64,000 bases of DNA from an uncultured Gammaproteobacteria bacterium (GTDB taxonomy: Bacteria; Pseudomonadota; Gammaproteobacteria; Pseudomonadales; Ketobacteraceae), in contig CAJXZM010000009.1 in NCBI GenBank assembly GCA_913063125.1, positions 1 to 64,000 on the forward strand. Reading direction: 5' to 3'. Shown here piece by piece: positions 50,880 through 60,047 of this stretch; positions within the stretch are counted from its first letter, which is position 1, and the number at the start of each line of letters is the position of its first letter. The notes beneath the pieces were generated by a model. It was not told the DNA's origin, did not search any database, and saw nothing but the letters and a program-made list of their open reading frames with translations. The position numbers and the translations under genes were made by a program.

Positions 50880-51647
50880 ATGACGAATGCACTTTATTTA
50901 TCTGAGCGTTTTTCTGCGTTGTGGCAAGGGAAAAATGTTTTTGAAGAGGTTGAAAAAATCACCGGTGATGTATATCGAGAGCTGGATGGTAGAACGACAT
51001 TGAGATTCGAGCTTGACGGTAAAGGGTATTTTTTAAAGATACATCGTGGCGTGGGTTGGAAAGAAATTTTTAAAAATCTTGTTCAGTTACGCTTACCTGT
51101 GCTGGGTGCAGAAAATGAATGGGAAGCGATTGATAAGTTAAAGAGTATTAACGTTGATACCATGACCTATGTGGCGTATGGGAAACAAGGTATCAACCCA
51201 GCGACACAGTTGTCGTTTATTATTACTGAAGATTTGGTGGGTTGCATTTCTATGGAGGACTATTTTCTCGCAATACCGGTTGCAGAAAGAGCTAGTGCAA
51301 AAGCGGAAGGGCTTATCTCAAAATTGGCCGAGTCTGTGAAGCTAATGCATCTGCATGGAGTGAATCACCGGGATCTTTATATTTGTCATTTTTTGTTTGA
51401 TCCTAAAAAGATTGAGAGTGAGCAAACATTACATGTTATTGATTTGCACCGAGCTCAGATTCGAAAAAAGGTACCATATCGATGGCTAGTGAAGGATGTG
51501 GCTAGTGTTGTTTATTCGATGAAGGAAGTTTGTGCTGGTAAGGATCAGATATCGACGTTTACTCGATTGTATAATATCGGTGCCGATAATCAGTTTTGGG
51601 CAGCAGTGATGAAAAAATCAGATGCACTGTTAGCTAAAGTTATATAA
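50880..51647 (+). CDS. waaP: LPS core heptose(I) kinase
   Basis: About 255 residues from the ATG at 50880, which has GAGGTG 4-6 bases upstream; a GTG-type start at 50868 would overlap waaC. The kinase-like fold shows FLKIHRGVGWKEIFKNL (ATP lysine), GVNHRDLYICHFLFDP (catalytic loop with Asp) and VIDLHRAQIR (metal-binding Asp). It phosphorylates the first core heptose, an essential decoration in P. aeruginosa. The usual waaG between waaC and waaP is not here; a waaG-like gene is on the other strand at 58905-60047. Confidence 0.92.
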   Translation: MTNALYLSERFSALWQGKNVFEEVEKITGDVYRELDGRTTLRFELDGKGYFLKIHRGVGWKEIFKNLVQLRLPVLGAENEWEAIDKLKSINVDTMTYVAYGKQGINPATQLSFIITEDLVGCISMEDYFLAIPVAERASAKAEGLISKLAESVKLMHLHGVNHRDLYICHFLFDPKKIESEQTLHVIDLHRAQIRKKVPYRWLVKDVASVVYSMKEVCAGKDQISTFTRLYNIGADNQFWAAVMKKSDALLAKVI

Positions 51648-51670
51648 AGCGGATTTATTGTAGGGATTTA

Positions 51671-52867
51671 ATGTTTAGTCAAAACGAAAGATTGAGGGGA
51701 TTTAATAATACTATTGAGTTGGTATTAGTTGGTTGGCTATGCTTAGGCCTTTTTCTTATTCTAAGTAGCATGGTTTGGTCCTTGACTGGCTCAGCTTATA
51801 TCACGCGGATTCATCTTGGCTGGGTGTTACCTAGTGTGTTGATTGGTGTTTGGGGTTGGCGGTATTTCTTGGATTTTTGGATTTCGAACTGGCCCTTAAT
51901 GTTATTTTTTATATCCTTAATTGTAGCTTCGGCCTTTTTAACAGAAAATAATGAGGGTGTAACGCGAGATTTAAAGGCTGTATGTATTTTGGTGTTTGGA
52001 ATGCCTGCCATGGTTCGCGTTATTGCTGTGCGCAATTTTTTACTATTTGATGTGGTGCTACTTTTTTCTGGAATAATAGTCTGTGGTTATGTACTGGTAG
52101 AGCTATATGATGTTTATACATTGCACAAAGGTAGGGCGGTTGGTCGTTTTGAGGTGTTTCCGCAGCTTAATAACCCGTTATATATGGCTCAGTATGTAGG
52201 TGCATTGGCAGTGCTTTTTTTGGGTGCAGCTAGTCGAATATTCAAAAATAATGGACAACTCTGGCCTGCATTCTTAGTGATGTTTTGTATTTTAGCATTG
52301 GCAGCTTCCAAGACTGAAAGTAGGTCTTGGTTGGTGGCAATGGCTCTAGTCTTTATTGTTGCGATATATAGCACTAAGCGATTTGGCTTGATGGCTGTAG
52401 GGCTTACCTTGGCTGTGGCTTTAGGTTGGCTTTTTAAAGATCAGATTTTTACGCGAGGTATTTCCATGTCATATCGTGATCAGATATGGATGGAGGGTAT
52501 TCGGCAAGGAATCGATATGCCGTTAGGTCAAGGGTCGGGGGCAAGTCTTAGAGTGCTTAAATGGCACGAGCCACATAATATATTTCTTACTATGTGGTTG
52601 ATGTATGGGCTTGTTCCCATGGCGCTTTTTGTATTCGCAGTACTAATGCTCATTAACCAAGCAAGGGTTGCTGCCCCTAAAGAATATGTTGCATGGTTAT
52701 TGCCGTTGGCTTTTGGTATTGGGATGTTATTTTTCGAAGGTGCAAATGTTATTCATAGGCCAAATGAAAGCTGGCTTCTTATTTGGGTACCCATTTGTTT
52801 TTTGCTTGCGGCCAGAACTTATGGTGATGCTAGTAATGATTCAAAGATAGAAAAGGGAAAGTCATGA
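51671..52867 (+). CDS. O-antigen ligase/polymerase-like membrane protein
   Basis: 398 residues with about eleven membrane helices and a Wzy/WaaL pattern: one long periplasmic loop (about residues 265-310, QIFTRGISMSYRDQIWMEGI, then HEPHNIFLTMWLMYG) carrying the conserved Arg and His. It either joins O-antigen to lipid A-core (WaaL) or polymerises units. Its place in the core-gene cluster favours ligase. The next gene overlaps its stop by ATGA. Ligase and polymerase cannot be told apart from sequence alone. Confidence 0.75.
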   Translation: MFSQNERLRGFNNTIELVLVGWLCLGLFLILSSMVWSLTGSAYITRIHLGWVLPSVLIGVWGWRYFLDFWISNWPLMLFFISLIVASAFLTENNEGVTRDLKAVCILVFGMPAMVRVIAVRNFLLFDVVLLFSGIIVCGYVLVELYDVYTLHKGRAVGRFEVFPQLNNPLYMAQYVGALAVLFLGAASRIFKNNGQLWPAFLVMFCILALAASKTESRSWLVAMALVFIVAIYSTKRFGLMAVGLTLAVALGWLFKDQIFTRGISMSYRDQIWMEGIRQGIDMPLGQGSGASLRVLKWHEPHNIFLTMWLMYGLVPMALFVFAVLMLINQARVAAPKEYVAWLLPLAFGIGMLFFEGANVIHRPNESWLLIWVPICFLLAARTYGDASNDSKIEKGKS

Positions 52868-53733
52868 TAGATGAAAAAGTCAAACCTCTAGTAACAGTGC
52901 TTATCCCTTCATACAATCATGAAAGATATGTAAGAGAATCAGTTCTTAGTATCGTTGAACAGTCATGGGAGAATGTGGAGCTGATAGTAGTTGATGACGG
53001 ATCATCTGATGGCAGTGTAGAGATTTTGGAGAGTTTATCCAAAGAATACGGATTTGAATTTATAGCTCAGAAAAATAAGGGGCTAACTGCTACACTGAAT
53101 GATGTACTTGCCAGATCCCGTGGTATTTATTTTTGTATGTTAAGCTCTGATGATATTGCATTCCCTGATAAGTTGGGGAAGCAAGTTGCATTTATGGAGA
53201 GTAGGCCAGACGTAGGCCTATGTGGCGGTAGTGCTATAAGTATTGATGAAAATGGTGTTAGATGTAAAAAACAAAAAAAATTGAAATATGCCGAGCTGGA
53301 TTTTGATGATGTTTTTACATTAAGAATGGATGGGCCAAGCGCCCCTACTATGATGGCAAGAACTGAAGCGCTGCGCGATGTAGGGGGGTATGATCCAAAT
53401 ATTCGTCTGGAAGATATGGATATGTGGTTGAAGTTGACGTATGGAGGGTGGCGATTGATATGCCTGGAAGAGGATTTTGCCTATTATCGCGTTCATGAGA
53501 GTAATACTTATAAAAACCTTGAATTTATGTTGTCCTGTCTACTTGAGTCGTGGGGAAAGTATAGCGATCACCCTGCCTGGGGTGAAGTTCGAAATAAATT
53601 TATAATTAGTACTTTTTTAAAGGCTTCCAAAAACAATAAAAAATTGGCAATGAAATTAATTCCTAAGATTAGTATCACTGCATATGATATGAAGGTACTT
53701 CGAGGGTTGGTGCGATTGGGTTTTTCCTGGTGA
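52864..53733 (+). CDS. family 2 glycosyltransferase
   Basis: 289 residues, GT2/GT-A fold: TVLIPSYNHERYVRESVLSI, ELIVVDDGSSDGSVEI (nucleotide-binding), SSDDIAFPDKL (metal-binding D-x-D-like), and GGYDPNIRLEDMDMWLKL (acceptor-side ED). It probably adds one sugar to the outer core or an O-antigen unit. It ends 7 bases before the stop of the convergent glycosyltransferase, with no terminator between. Confidence 0.9.
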   Translation: MIDEKVKPLVTVLIPSYNHERYVRESVLSIVEQSWENVELIVVDDGSSDGSVEILESLSKEYGFEFIAQKNKGLTATLNDVLARSRGIYFCMLSSDDIAFPDKLGKQVAFMESRPDVGLCGGSAISIDENGVRCKKQKKLKYAELDFDDVFTLRMDGPSAPTMMARTEALRDVGGYDPNIRLEDMDMWLKLTYGGWRLICLEEDFAYYRVHESNTYKNLEFMLSCLLESWGKYSDHPAWGEVRNKFIISTFLKASKNNKKLAMKLIPKISITAYDMKVLRGLVRLGFSW

Positions 53734-53740
53734 GTAGTGC

Positions 53741-54712
53741 TTAGGTATACTTTGAGAGTTTAATTTTTCTCAATAGATCTAGTATGTTCGATTTCTTTTG
53801 TTTCCTTAAGGGTTGTTCGATCTCATTGATGATTTTTTTGCCTATGCCATTAAAGCTGAATTTTTTTTCAGCTAGACTTTGTGCGTTTCGAGAAATTTCC
53901 ATAGAAAGTGTAGTGTTAGCTTTTAGCTTTTTGAATTTTATTCTTAGCGTATCGAAATTGTCATATAAAACAACATTGTGCATGTCTATGAAACCAAGGG
54001 CCTGGTTTTCAAATTCGCCTTGATCATATGCAATCAATACACAGCCACATGCCATGGCTTCAAAGTTTTTGACCATATTTTCACCGAGGCCAATGTCAGC
54101 GCTTAGGAAGAATTGTATTTTATTTAGCACTTCTAGATACTCTTGGCCTGAATTTGTTCTGGTTACAAAAAGACCGAGCTCTTCTTTTGCTTGGAGTATG
54201 ATTTTTTTTCGTTCAGTATACGTTTCTCTATCGATGCTCCCTATAAAGCCAAGCTCTATAGTTCGGGGTTGGTGAGTATTTTTTAGTAGCTTTTGATCGT
54301 ACCCCTTTGGAATGAAAATGGCATCAGTGTCGTTATTTTTTCGAAATTTTTCGGCGATTGTCGCTCCAGATACAAGTACTTTTGCCCAAGGTACTGTATT
54401 GAAATAGCTAGAAAATTTACCATAATACTTGGATTGAGGGATGAAATCTTGGCATGCGTCATGCTCTAATATGACAAGGTTTGGAATTTTTCTGATGAAG
54501 TTTGTTTGACGAAGAGTCCATTTGAACCTTATGAAAAGTATGATTCGTTCATATTTATGGATATTTATATTCTTTTTAAAATACCTTGGGAGATTGCTTT
54601 GATCTTTTGTGGATAAACGATGTAAATCAAGGGAGCAATGATTTGCTACCCCTTCATATAAAGATTCCAATTGGATGCGTTGTTGATCAATAACAAGCAT
54701 GAGTACTTTCAT
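53741..54712 (-). CDS. glycosyltransferase family 1-like (CgeB-type)
   Basis: 323 residues. The C-terminal half contains the GT-B donor-site pattern: IELGFIGSIDRETYTERKKII, IQFFLSADIGLGENMVKNFEAMACGCVLIAYDQGE, HNVVLYDNFDTL and AQSLAEKKFSFNGI, as in PF13524 CgeB-like glycosyltransferases. The N-terminal half is divergent. Last gene of the six-gene minus-strand cluster. Sugar and acceptor are unknown. Confidence 0.78.
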   Translation of the reverse strand: MKVLMLVIDQQRIQLESLYEGVANHCSLDLHRLSTKDQSNLPRYFKKNINIHKYERIILFIRFKWTLRQTNFIRKIPNLVILEHDACQDFIPQSKYYGKFSSYFNTVPWAKVLVSGATIAEKFRKNNDTDAIFIPKGYDQKLLKNTHQPRTIELGFIGSIDRETYTERKKIILQAKEELGLFVTRTNSGQEYLEVLNKIQFFLSADIGLGENMVKNFEAMACGCVLIAYDQGEFENQALGFIDMHNVVLYDNFDTLRIKFKKLKANTTLSMEISRNAQSLAEKKFSFNGIGKKIINEIEQPLRKQKKSNILDLLRKIKLSKYT

Positions 54713-54758
54713 TGATTAGACCTGATTCAGCATGCGTTAAGCAGCGTGGATATTTATA

Positions 54759-55658
54759 TTATCTAATGTAGGTTTTTAAGTATTTTCTAAGATATGACAA
54801 TTTAAGTAAAGACAATGGGGCAGCTATAACTGCATTTTTATAGTGAGTTCGTGCGCTAATATTGTCCCCTGCCAAGAAAAAGGTTCTAAAAAGTGATAGT
54901 GATCTAATGCTACTATATTCAGATTTTAGCTTTTGACATTCTTTTGGAATACGATCCTTGGAGAAGATTTCGTCTACTAGGCTTAGACCTATTTCTTGGG
55001 CTAATTGGGTGTTATGTCTAAGGCTGTCGTCGTGTTTATGGATTCTAGCTAAGCTTTTCGAAATGAGAGCTACTTTGAAATTGGAAATAGCATGGGCAAA
55101 AACGGGGATATCTTCAGTGCACCTGAATTGTTCTGGGTATAAATAGGTTGAAAATATATCTCGACGCATCGCCGTTGGGCCGTTTGATATAGCAAGACTT
55201 TTGTCAATCAAGTAGGCTTTTAATATATCAACATTCGTTGATACTTTTAGCTTTGGTAGGTGTTGTTTACTCTTTCCTGAAGGGTATATCGAATCATGCC
55301 CCCCAATAAAAACACCTACGTCAGGTTGTTGGCTAATAGCATCACGGAAGTATTGTAATGCATTTTCAGACATTTCATCGTCAGCATCCAAGAAAATCAA
55401 ATACTGGCCTGATGATCGGGAAATTCCGTTATTCCTAGTTGCAGCAGGACCGCTATTTTTTTGATTTAAAACAGTAAAAGAGCTGTTCTCTTGTAGTTTT
55501 TCTAGAACATTACATGTGTTATCGGTGGAGCCATCGTTGACTACGATGAGTTCCCAATCTTTTTCGTTTTGTTTAAGCACAGAACGTATGGCCCTAGGCA
55601 CCTCTATTGCATAATTGTAAGTTGGAATAATTATGCTAAATAATAATGTCTGGGCCAT
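54759..55658 (-). CDS. family 2 glycosyltransferase
   Basis: 299 residues, GT2 fold: SIIIPTYNYAIEVPRAIRSV, ELIVVNDGSTDNTCNV, NSGPAATRNNGI and YLIFLDADDEMSENALQYF (D-x-D), with the acceptor-side CTEDIPVFAHAI. It starts 18 bases after the carbamoyltransferase stop in the same operon. Likely adds an outer-core or O-antigen sugar. Confidence 0.9.
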   Translation of the reverse strand: MAQTLLFSIIIPTYNYAIEVPRAIRSVLKQNEKDWELIVVNDGSTDNTCNVLEKLQENSSFTVLNQKNSGPAATRNNGISRSSGQYLIFLDADDEMSENALQYFRDAISQQPDVGVFIGGHDSIYPSGKSKQHLPKLKVSTNVDILKAYLIDKSLAISNGPTAMRRDIFSTYLYPEQFRCTEDIPVFAHAISNFKVALISKSLARIHKHDDSLRHNTQLAQEIGLSLVDEIFSKDRIPKECQKLKSEYSSIRSLSLFRTFFLAGDNISARTHYKNAVIAAPLSLLKLSYLRKYLKTYIR

Positions 55659-55676
55659 AATTTTTTCTTTTTTGAT

Positions 55677-57398
55677 TTATTTAGTAACTAATACATCTTC
55701 CATGATCAGATACTCAAGATCTGATCCGAAGAACATATTAAGTGCATCTTCTGGTGTACAAACAACAGCTTCACCACGACGGTTTAATGATGTGTTCAAT
55801 ACAACACCGTTACCAGTAAGTTTTTCCATCTCTTCCATTAATGCATAATAACGAGGATGGTTTTCTTTCTTTAGTGCTTGGGCACGGGCAGTCCCATCTT
55901 CATGTACCACTTCTGGAACCCGTGTTTTCCACTCTTCTTCGACTTCAAATGTGAATGTCATAAACGGAGCAGGGTGATCGTTAATAAACATCTCTTTGGC
56001 TACACGGTCTAGCATGCTTGGGCAAAATGGACGCCAGCGCTCACGGAATTTTATTTGCTCGTTAATACGGTCAGCAACACCTTTTGCGCTTGGTGATCCG
56101 ATAATACTTCGCCCTCCAAGTGCTCTAGGGCCGAACTCCATTCGCCCTTGGAACCAGGCAACAGGGTTTCCATCATCCAAAATTTTTGCAATCTCTACAG
56201 GTACGTCATTAATTATCTGGTAATTGGGTTTGTTAGGGTGTGCCTTGCAAGCGGCTTCACATTCATCGTTAGTGAATGATGGTCCTAAGTAGACATGCTC
56301 CATCTTGTCTACCACGATACCGCGTTTTACAGCAGCAAAGGATGCTGCTCCAATAGCGGTACCAGCATCGCCAGAAGCTGGTTGTACCCACAACTCTTTT
56401 ACATTAGGTTGTGCGATAATTTTTTGGTTCAGTTTTACGTTAAGCGCACCGCCACCTGAAAACACAATTTTCCCGGTTTCATTAAGAATATCGCCCAAAT
56501 AATAATTCATTAGCTTAAGTGAGATTTCTTCGTACAGTTTTTGTATGGCTGCTGCATAATGTATGTAAGGGTCATCAGCAGCATCACCTTGGCGGCGGGG
56601 GCCAAGCCAATCAATTAGCTTCGGTGTAAAGTAAAAACCTTTCCCTTTTTCTTTATAGCGGCGTAAGCCGACAACGTTTGCGTATTCAGTATTTACGCTA
56701 AACTCGCCATCCTTAAAATCAACAAGACGGCTAAAGTCATAACGGCTTGCGTCGCCATAAGGAGCCATGCCCATTACTTTATACTCGCCATCAAGCATTT
56801 CAAAACCTAGAAATTCAGTGATAGCACCGTATAGGCCGCCCAATGAATCTGGATCATAGAATTCTTTAATTTTATGGATCTTACCGTTTTCGCCATAACC
56901 AAAAAATGTCGTGGCGTATTCGCCTTTGCCGTCAATACCCATGATGGCCGTTTTTTCTTTAAAACCTGATAAATGATAAGCACTACTTGCGTGCGCAAGG
57001 TGGTGTTCTACGGCTTCAAATTCAATCTTTTTAGGGTTGATGCCAAGCTGCTTCAATAGCTCCATGATGTTGTCTTTGTAACGATAAAAACGACGGTTAC
57101 CTGTTAATATCGCATCAAGGGCACGGTCAGGTGCGTACCAGTAACGTTTAGCATAGTGCCAACGTGCAGGTGAAGTTAATGGGATGGGGGCAAAAGGTAC
57201 TGCGACTACATCGACATCCTCGGGTGATATACCTGCAAATTCTAAGCAGAACTTGGCGGATTCGTAGGGCATTTTATTTTTGGCGTGTTTGTCACGAATA
57301 AAACGCTCTTCTTCCGCAGCGGCTACAAGCTTGTTATCAATATAAAGCGCTGCTGATGGATCATGGCTTAATGCGCCTGATAGTCCAAGGATGATCAT
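55677..57398 (-). CDS. carbamoyltransferase (NodU/CmcH family)
   Basis: 573 residues. The Kae1-like N-terminal domain has ILGLSGALSHDPSAALYID, the metal-binding HHLAHASSAYHLSGF, and IGIDGKGEYATT-like MGIDGKGEYATTFFGYG; the C-terminal domain has GPRALGGRSIIGSP and RERWRPFCPS. These enzymes use carbamoyl phosphate and ATP. In P. aeruginosa a homologue in the same cluster (wapO) carbamoylates the second core heptose, and the neighbours here support that role. Confidence 0.9.
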   Translation of the reverse strand: MIILGLSGALSHDPSAALYIDNKLVAAAEEERFIRDKHAKNKMPYESAKFCLEFAGISPEDVDVVAVPFAPIPLTSPARWHYAKRYWYAPDRALDAILTGNRRFYRYKDNIMELLKQLGINPKKIEFEAVEHHLAHASSAYHLSGFKEKTAIMGIDGKGEYATTFFGYGENGKIHKIKEFYDPDSLGGLYGAITEFLGFEMLDGEYKVMGMAPYGDASRYDFSRLVDFKDGEFSVNTEYANVVGLRRYKEKGKGFYFTPKLIDWLGPRRQGDAADDPYIHYAAAIQKLYEEISLKLMNYYLGDILNETGKIVFSGGGALNVKLNQKIIAQPNVKELWVQPASGDAGTAIGAASFAAVKRGIVVDKMEHVYLGPSFTNDECEAACKAHPNKPNYQIINDVPVEIAKILDDGNPVAWFQGRMEFGPRALGGRSIIGSPSAKGVADRINEQIKFRERWRPFCPSMLDRVAKEMFINDHPAPFMTFTFEVEEEWKTRVPEVVHEDGTARAQALKKENHPRYYALMEEMEKLTGNGVVLNTSLNRRGEAVVCTPEDALNMFFGSDLEYLIMEDVLVTK

Positions 57399-57444
57399 GT
57401 GAAAGTCCTGTTAAGTTCTGTGTTATGGTTTGTTCTGAATAGGT

Positions 57445-58908
57445 TCAAAGTAAATGTGTTAATTCTTTTTCAAACAATGCTTTGACTTTAGGCTGGTTTT
57501 CCCAGTTTCTCAAAAATCGTTGAATATCTTTGTTAAAGGCGCGTTCGAATGATCGATTTGAATGATGGAAGCGTACTGCATCTAGATCAATAACAAAGAT
57601 ATCGTTATTGACGATCATAAAGTTGGTATCTTTGGTATCACCATGAGATATTTTTGCGAGTTTAAAGAGCGTAAAAATATCAATTAATTTGGATGCTAGT
57701 TGCTGCGAAGCGATATCTGTAGAGAAATCGATAGCATTGTTGCTAAAAAAATCACGAAGGGTGGTTCCTGCAATGAACTCACTGATGTAATAGGAATGAC
57801 GTCGGACCGGGCCAATGCGTCGTTCAAGCAGCGCAATAGGTTTTGGTGTATTTATACCCAAGCTTATTAAGCTATGAGCAGCAACCCATGATGTATGTGC
57901 CCTAGTTGAGCGCAAGGCTCGCCTGGTTTGGTGGCTAATTCCTCTAATATTATATCGTTTGATAAACGTGTCGTTGTTATCAATGTTGTCGCGGACAATC
58001 GTTTGGCTTCCATTTTTAAGGAGCGTTTCTTTTTCAAATGCGTCGTTAGGGTGTTTGCTCCATTCCAAAATGCCTGCTTTCAAGTGTTCACGGCGACAGG
58101 CAAAGAGCTGATTCAAGTCTTGGGTGAACGCTATTTCTGTACAGTCTCGAAATAGTTTCTTTTGATAACTTGCCAATCGTTGGCTGCGAAGATTTTGTAT
58201 GTGCTCTAAGAGTGCATGTGCATCAAACGGTTTACCGATGCTTATTGATTGATAAGTGTCTAGTGCCAGGCTTGCTTTATCATCAAATGCTAGTGGTAGT
58301 TGAGCGAAAAATAGAGCGAGATTGCTAAGGGCATTTCCTCGGTCTAAAGGTGGGTGTGAACTAATTGAGATGTCACCACAATCAACCACATAAAGGTTGT
58401 CCTTAAACTCAATAAAGTTATCGAGATGAATGTCGAGCTGAGCGACGCCTTTGTTGTGCATTAACGCAATTAACTGACATGCACGTTGGATCAGGGATTG
58501 TTTTTCTTCGCTGCTTTTAGCACTGTCTAGTTTGTTGAGTAGGCTTTGGCTTGGTGTGAGGCGTTGGAATATAATAAACCCCAGCTTTTGCTGTTCATCG
58601 AATCCGTATTCCAACATATCGGGGGTAGTGATGCCGGCTTTTTTCAGAGATTGATAGCCTTGTAGTTCACGTTTTGTGTGACGTTTCCATTTTACAGGGT
58701 CAATAAAGCATTTTACGATAACAGGCTGCTCATTCCATTGTGCAAAGCAGGTTATGCGTTTATGTGGTAAAAGGCGTAATAATTCGCTGCAAGGCAGTTG
58801 ATGGGACTGGCCCCCTGAGCTTAAATGCAGGGTGAAAGGTGCTGTTACATTTCGGCCAGCTTGACGTAATGCTTTCCCATTGATGGCGTGTTCTATTGTC
58901 GCCATCAT
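57445..58908 (-). CDS. tandem-kinase LPS core kinase (InaA/WaaP-like)
   Basis: 487 residues with two kinase-like domains in one chain. Domain 1 (about 1-255): VIVKCFIDPVKWKRHTKREL (ATP Lys), GVAQLDIHLDNFIEF (catalytic loop), VVDCGDIS (metal Asp). Domain 2 (about 285-487): TFIKRYNIRG, ISHGDTKDTNFMIV and VIDLDAVRF. Proteins of this layout occur in the Pseudomonas LPS core cluster. Start overlaps the waaG-like stop by ATGA. Both domains keep their Asp residues, so both may phosphorylate core sugars. Confidence 0.8.
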   Translation of the reverse strand: MMATIEHAINGKALRQAGRNVTAPFTLHLSSGGQSHQLPCSELLRLLPHKRITCFAQWNEQPVIVKCFIDPVKWKRHTKRELQGYQSLKKAGITTPDMLEYGFDEQQKLGFIIFQRLTPSQSLLNKLDSAKSSEEKQSLIQRACQLIALMHNKGVAQLDIHLDNFIEFKDNLYVVDCGDISISSHPPLDRGNALSNLALFFAQLPLAFDDKASLALDTYQSISIGKPFDAHALLEHIQNLRSQRLASYQKKLFRDCTEIAFTQDLNQLFACRREHLKAGILEWSKHPNDAFEKETLLKNGSQTIVRDNIDNNDTFIKRYNIRGISHQTRRALRSTRAHTSWVAAHSLISLGINTPKPIALLERRIGPVRRHSYYISEFIAGTTLRDFFSNNAIDFSTDIASQQLASKLIDIFTLFKLAKISHGDTKDTNFMIVNNDIFVIDLDAVRFHHSNRSFERAFNKDIQRFLRNWENQPKVKALFEKELTHLL

Positions 58909-60047
58909 GTTTGATTACTCTGTTTTTTTAGGGCGGTTGCTTCTATTATTTGAGCAGCTCTTGTGGGCATGTTGTAAATATCAGCTTTCGCTGCAAAAGA
59001 GAGAGCATTTTGTTGCCACAGTGTTTTTTCGCTCGATAACATATTTGCTAGGGTGTTGTTAAGCGCTAGCTGGCTAAAGGGTGAGCTCAATACCGCACCA
59101 GCGTCTGCCTCTTCAATATAGTGAGCATAGCCGCATACATCGGTCACTAATACAGGAAGTCCGGCTACAACGGCTTCAAGTAATATAGTGCCTGTATTCT
59201 CATTGTAGGCGGGGTGAATCAGTAGATCGGCACCGAGCAAAAAATGTGGGATATCATTTCGGCCTTTCAAAATGGATATGTTATTTTCAATGCCTAAAGA
59301 CTTTGCCTGTGTCAGAAATTTTTTGGGGTTGTCTTGGCCGATAACAATAAAGCGAGTATTGGCTTTTTGCTTTTCTGGTAGTGATGCTAAGGCTAATAAT
59401 GCTCGATCTAAACCTTTCGTTTTAAATCCAGACCCTACCATTAACATTAATTGATGATTATCTTTAATATCCCATTCTTTTCTGAATTGCGTGCGGATTT
59501 CTTCAGCGTTTTTTGGTGCTTTCCTATCTTTACTAATACCTGGAGGGAGTAAATGAAAGCGTGTTTCCGGGGTGTTATAATGTTTTTGGAAAAGGGGTTT
59601 TTGAACTTCTGAAATCATTAGAATTTCAGTGGTGCTTTTTGTAGAAAAAACCGATTTTTCTTGTTTATAAAATTGCTTATAACGATTGCCTAGGCGATAA
59701 AGAGGATGCCTTAGGGTAAGCGCTTTGTCTTGGTAGCAAGGATCAGCTGCATAGTAGACATCTAAGCCGCTAATTTTATTAAATCCTACGACTGCATCGT
59801 AATGTTGTTCTTGAAATGTTTTTTCTAGCCAGGTTGCAAAGCGAGCATTGCGTTGGTGGTTGCTGAAGGCTTTGATTGGGGCGATATGAACGTTAATGTT
59901 CTTCGGAATTGGGCCGTCCCAGATGATGCAGTAGGCATCTACTTCATGGCCAAGATCGATAAGGACTTCAGCTATACGGCTAAAGTCTCGTTGCAAGCCA
60001 CCGAAAGGAAAGTATTTAAATAGCACAAAGGCAAACCGCATGTTCAT
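58905..60047 (-). CDS. waaG: LPS core glucosyltransferase, WaaG-like
   Basis: 380 residues, GT4/GT-B fold: RFAFVLFKYFPFGGLQRDFSRI at the N-terminus is the classic WaaG opening; LMLVGSGFKTKGLDRALLAL, PHFLLGADLLIHPAYNENTGTILLEAVVAGLPVLVTDVCGYAHYI is the donor-binding part with its E-x7-E. It adds the first outer-core hexose to heptose II. In many relatives waaG lies between waaC and waaP; here it is within the opposite-strand operon, overlapping both neighbours by ATGA. Confidence 0.85.
   Translation of the reverse strand: MNMRFAFVLFKYFPFGGLQRDFSRIAEVLIDLGHEVDAYCIIWDGPIPKNINVHIAPIKAFSNHQRNARFATWLEKTFQEQHYDAVVGFNKISGLDVYYAADPCYQDKALTLRHPLYRLGNRYKQFYKQEKSVFSTKSTTEILMISEVQKPLFQKHYNTPETRFHLLPPGISKDRKAPKNAEEIRTQFRKEWDIKDNHQLMLMVGSGFKTKGLDRALLALASLPEKQKANTRFIVIGQDNPKKFLTQAKSLGIENNISILKGRNDIPHFLLGADLLIHPAYNENTGTILLEAVVAGLPVLVTDVCGYAHYIEEADAGAVLSSPFSQLALNNTLANMLSSEKTLWQQNALSFAAKADIYNMPTRAAQIIEATALKKQSNQT

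Noticed and set aside
50868-51647. apparent absence of waaG from the core cluster
   Set aside because: A WaaG-like gene with the typical N-terminus is on the opposite strand at 58905-60047.
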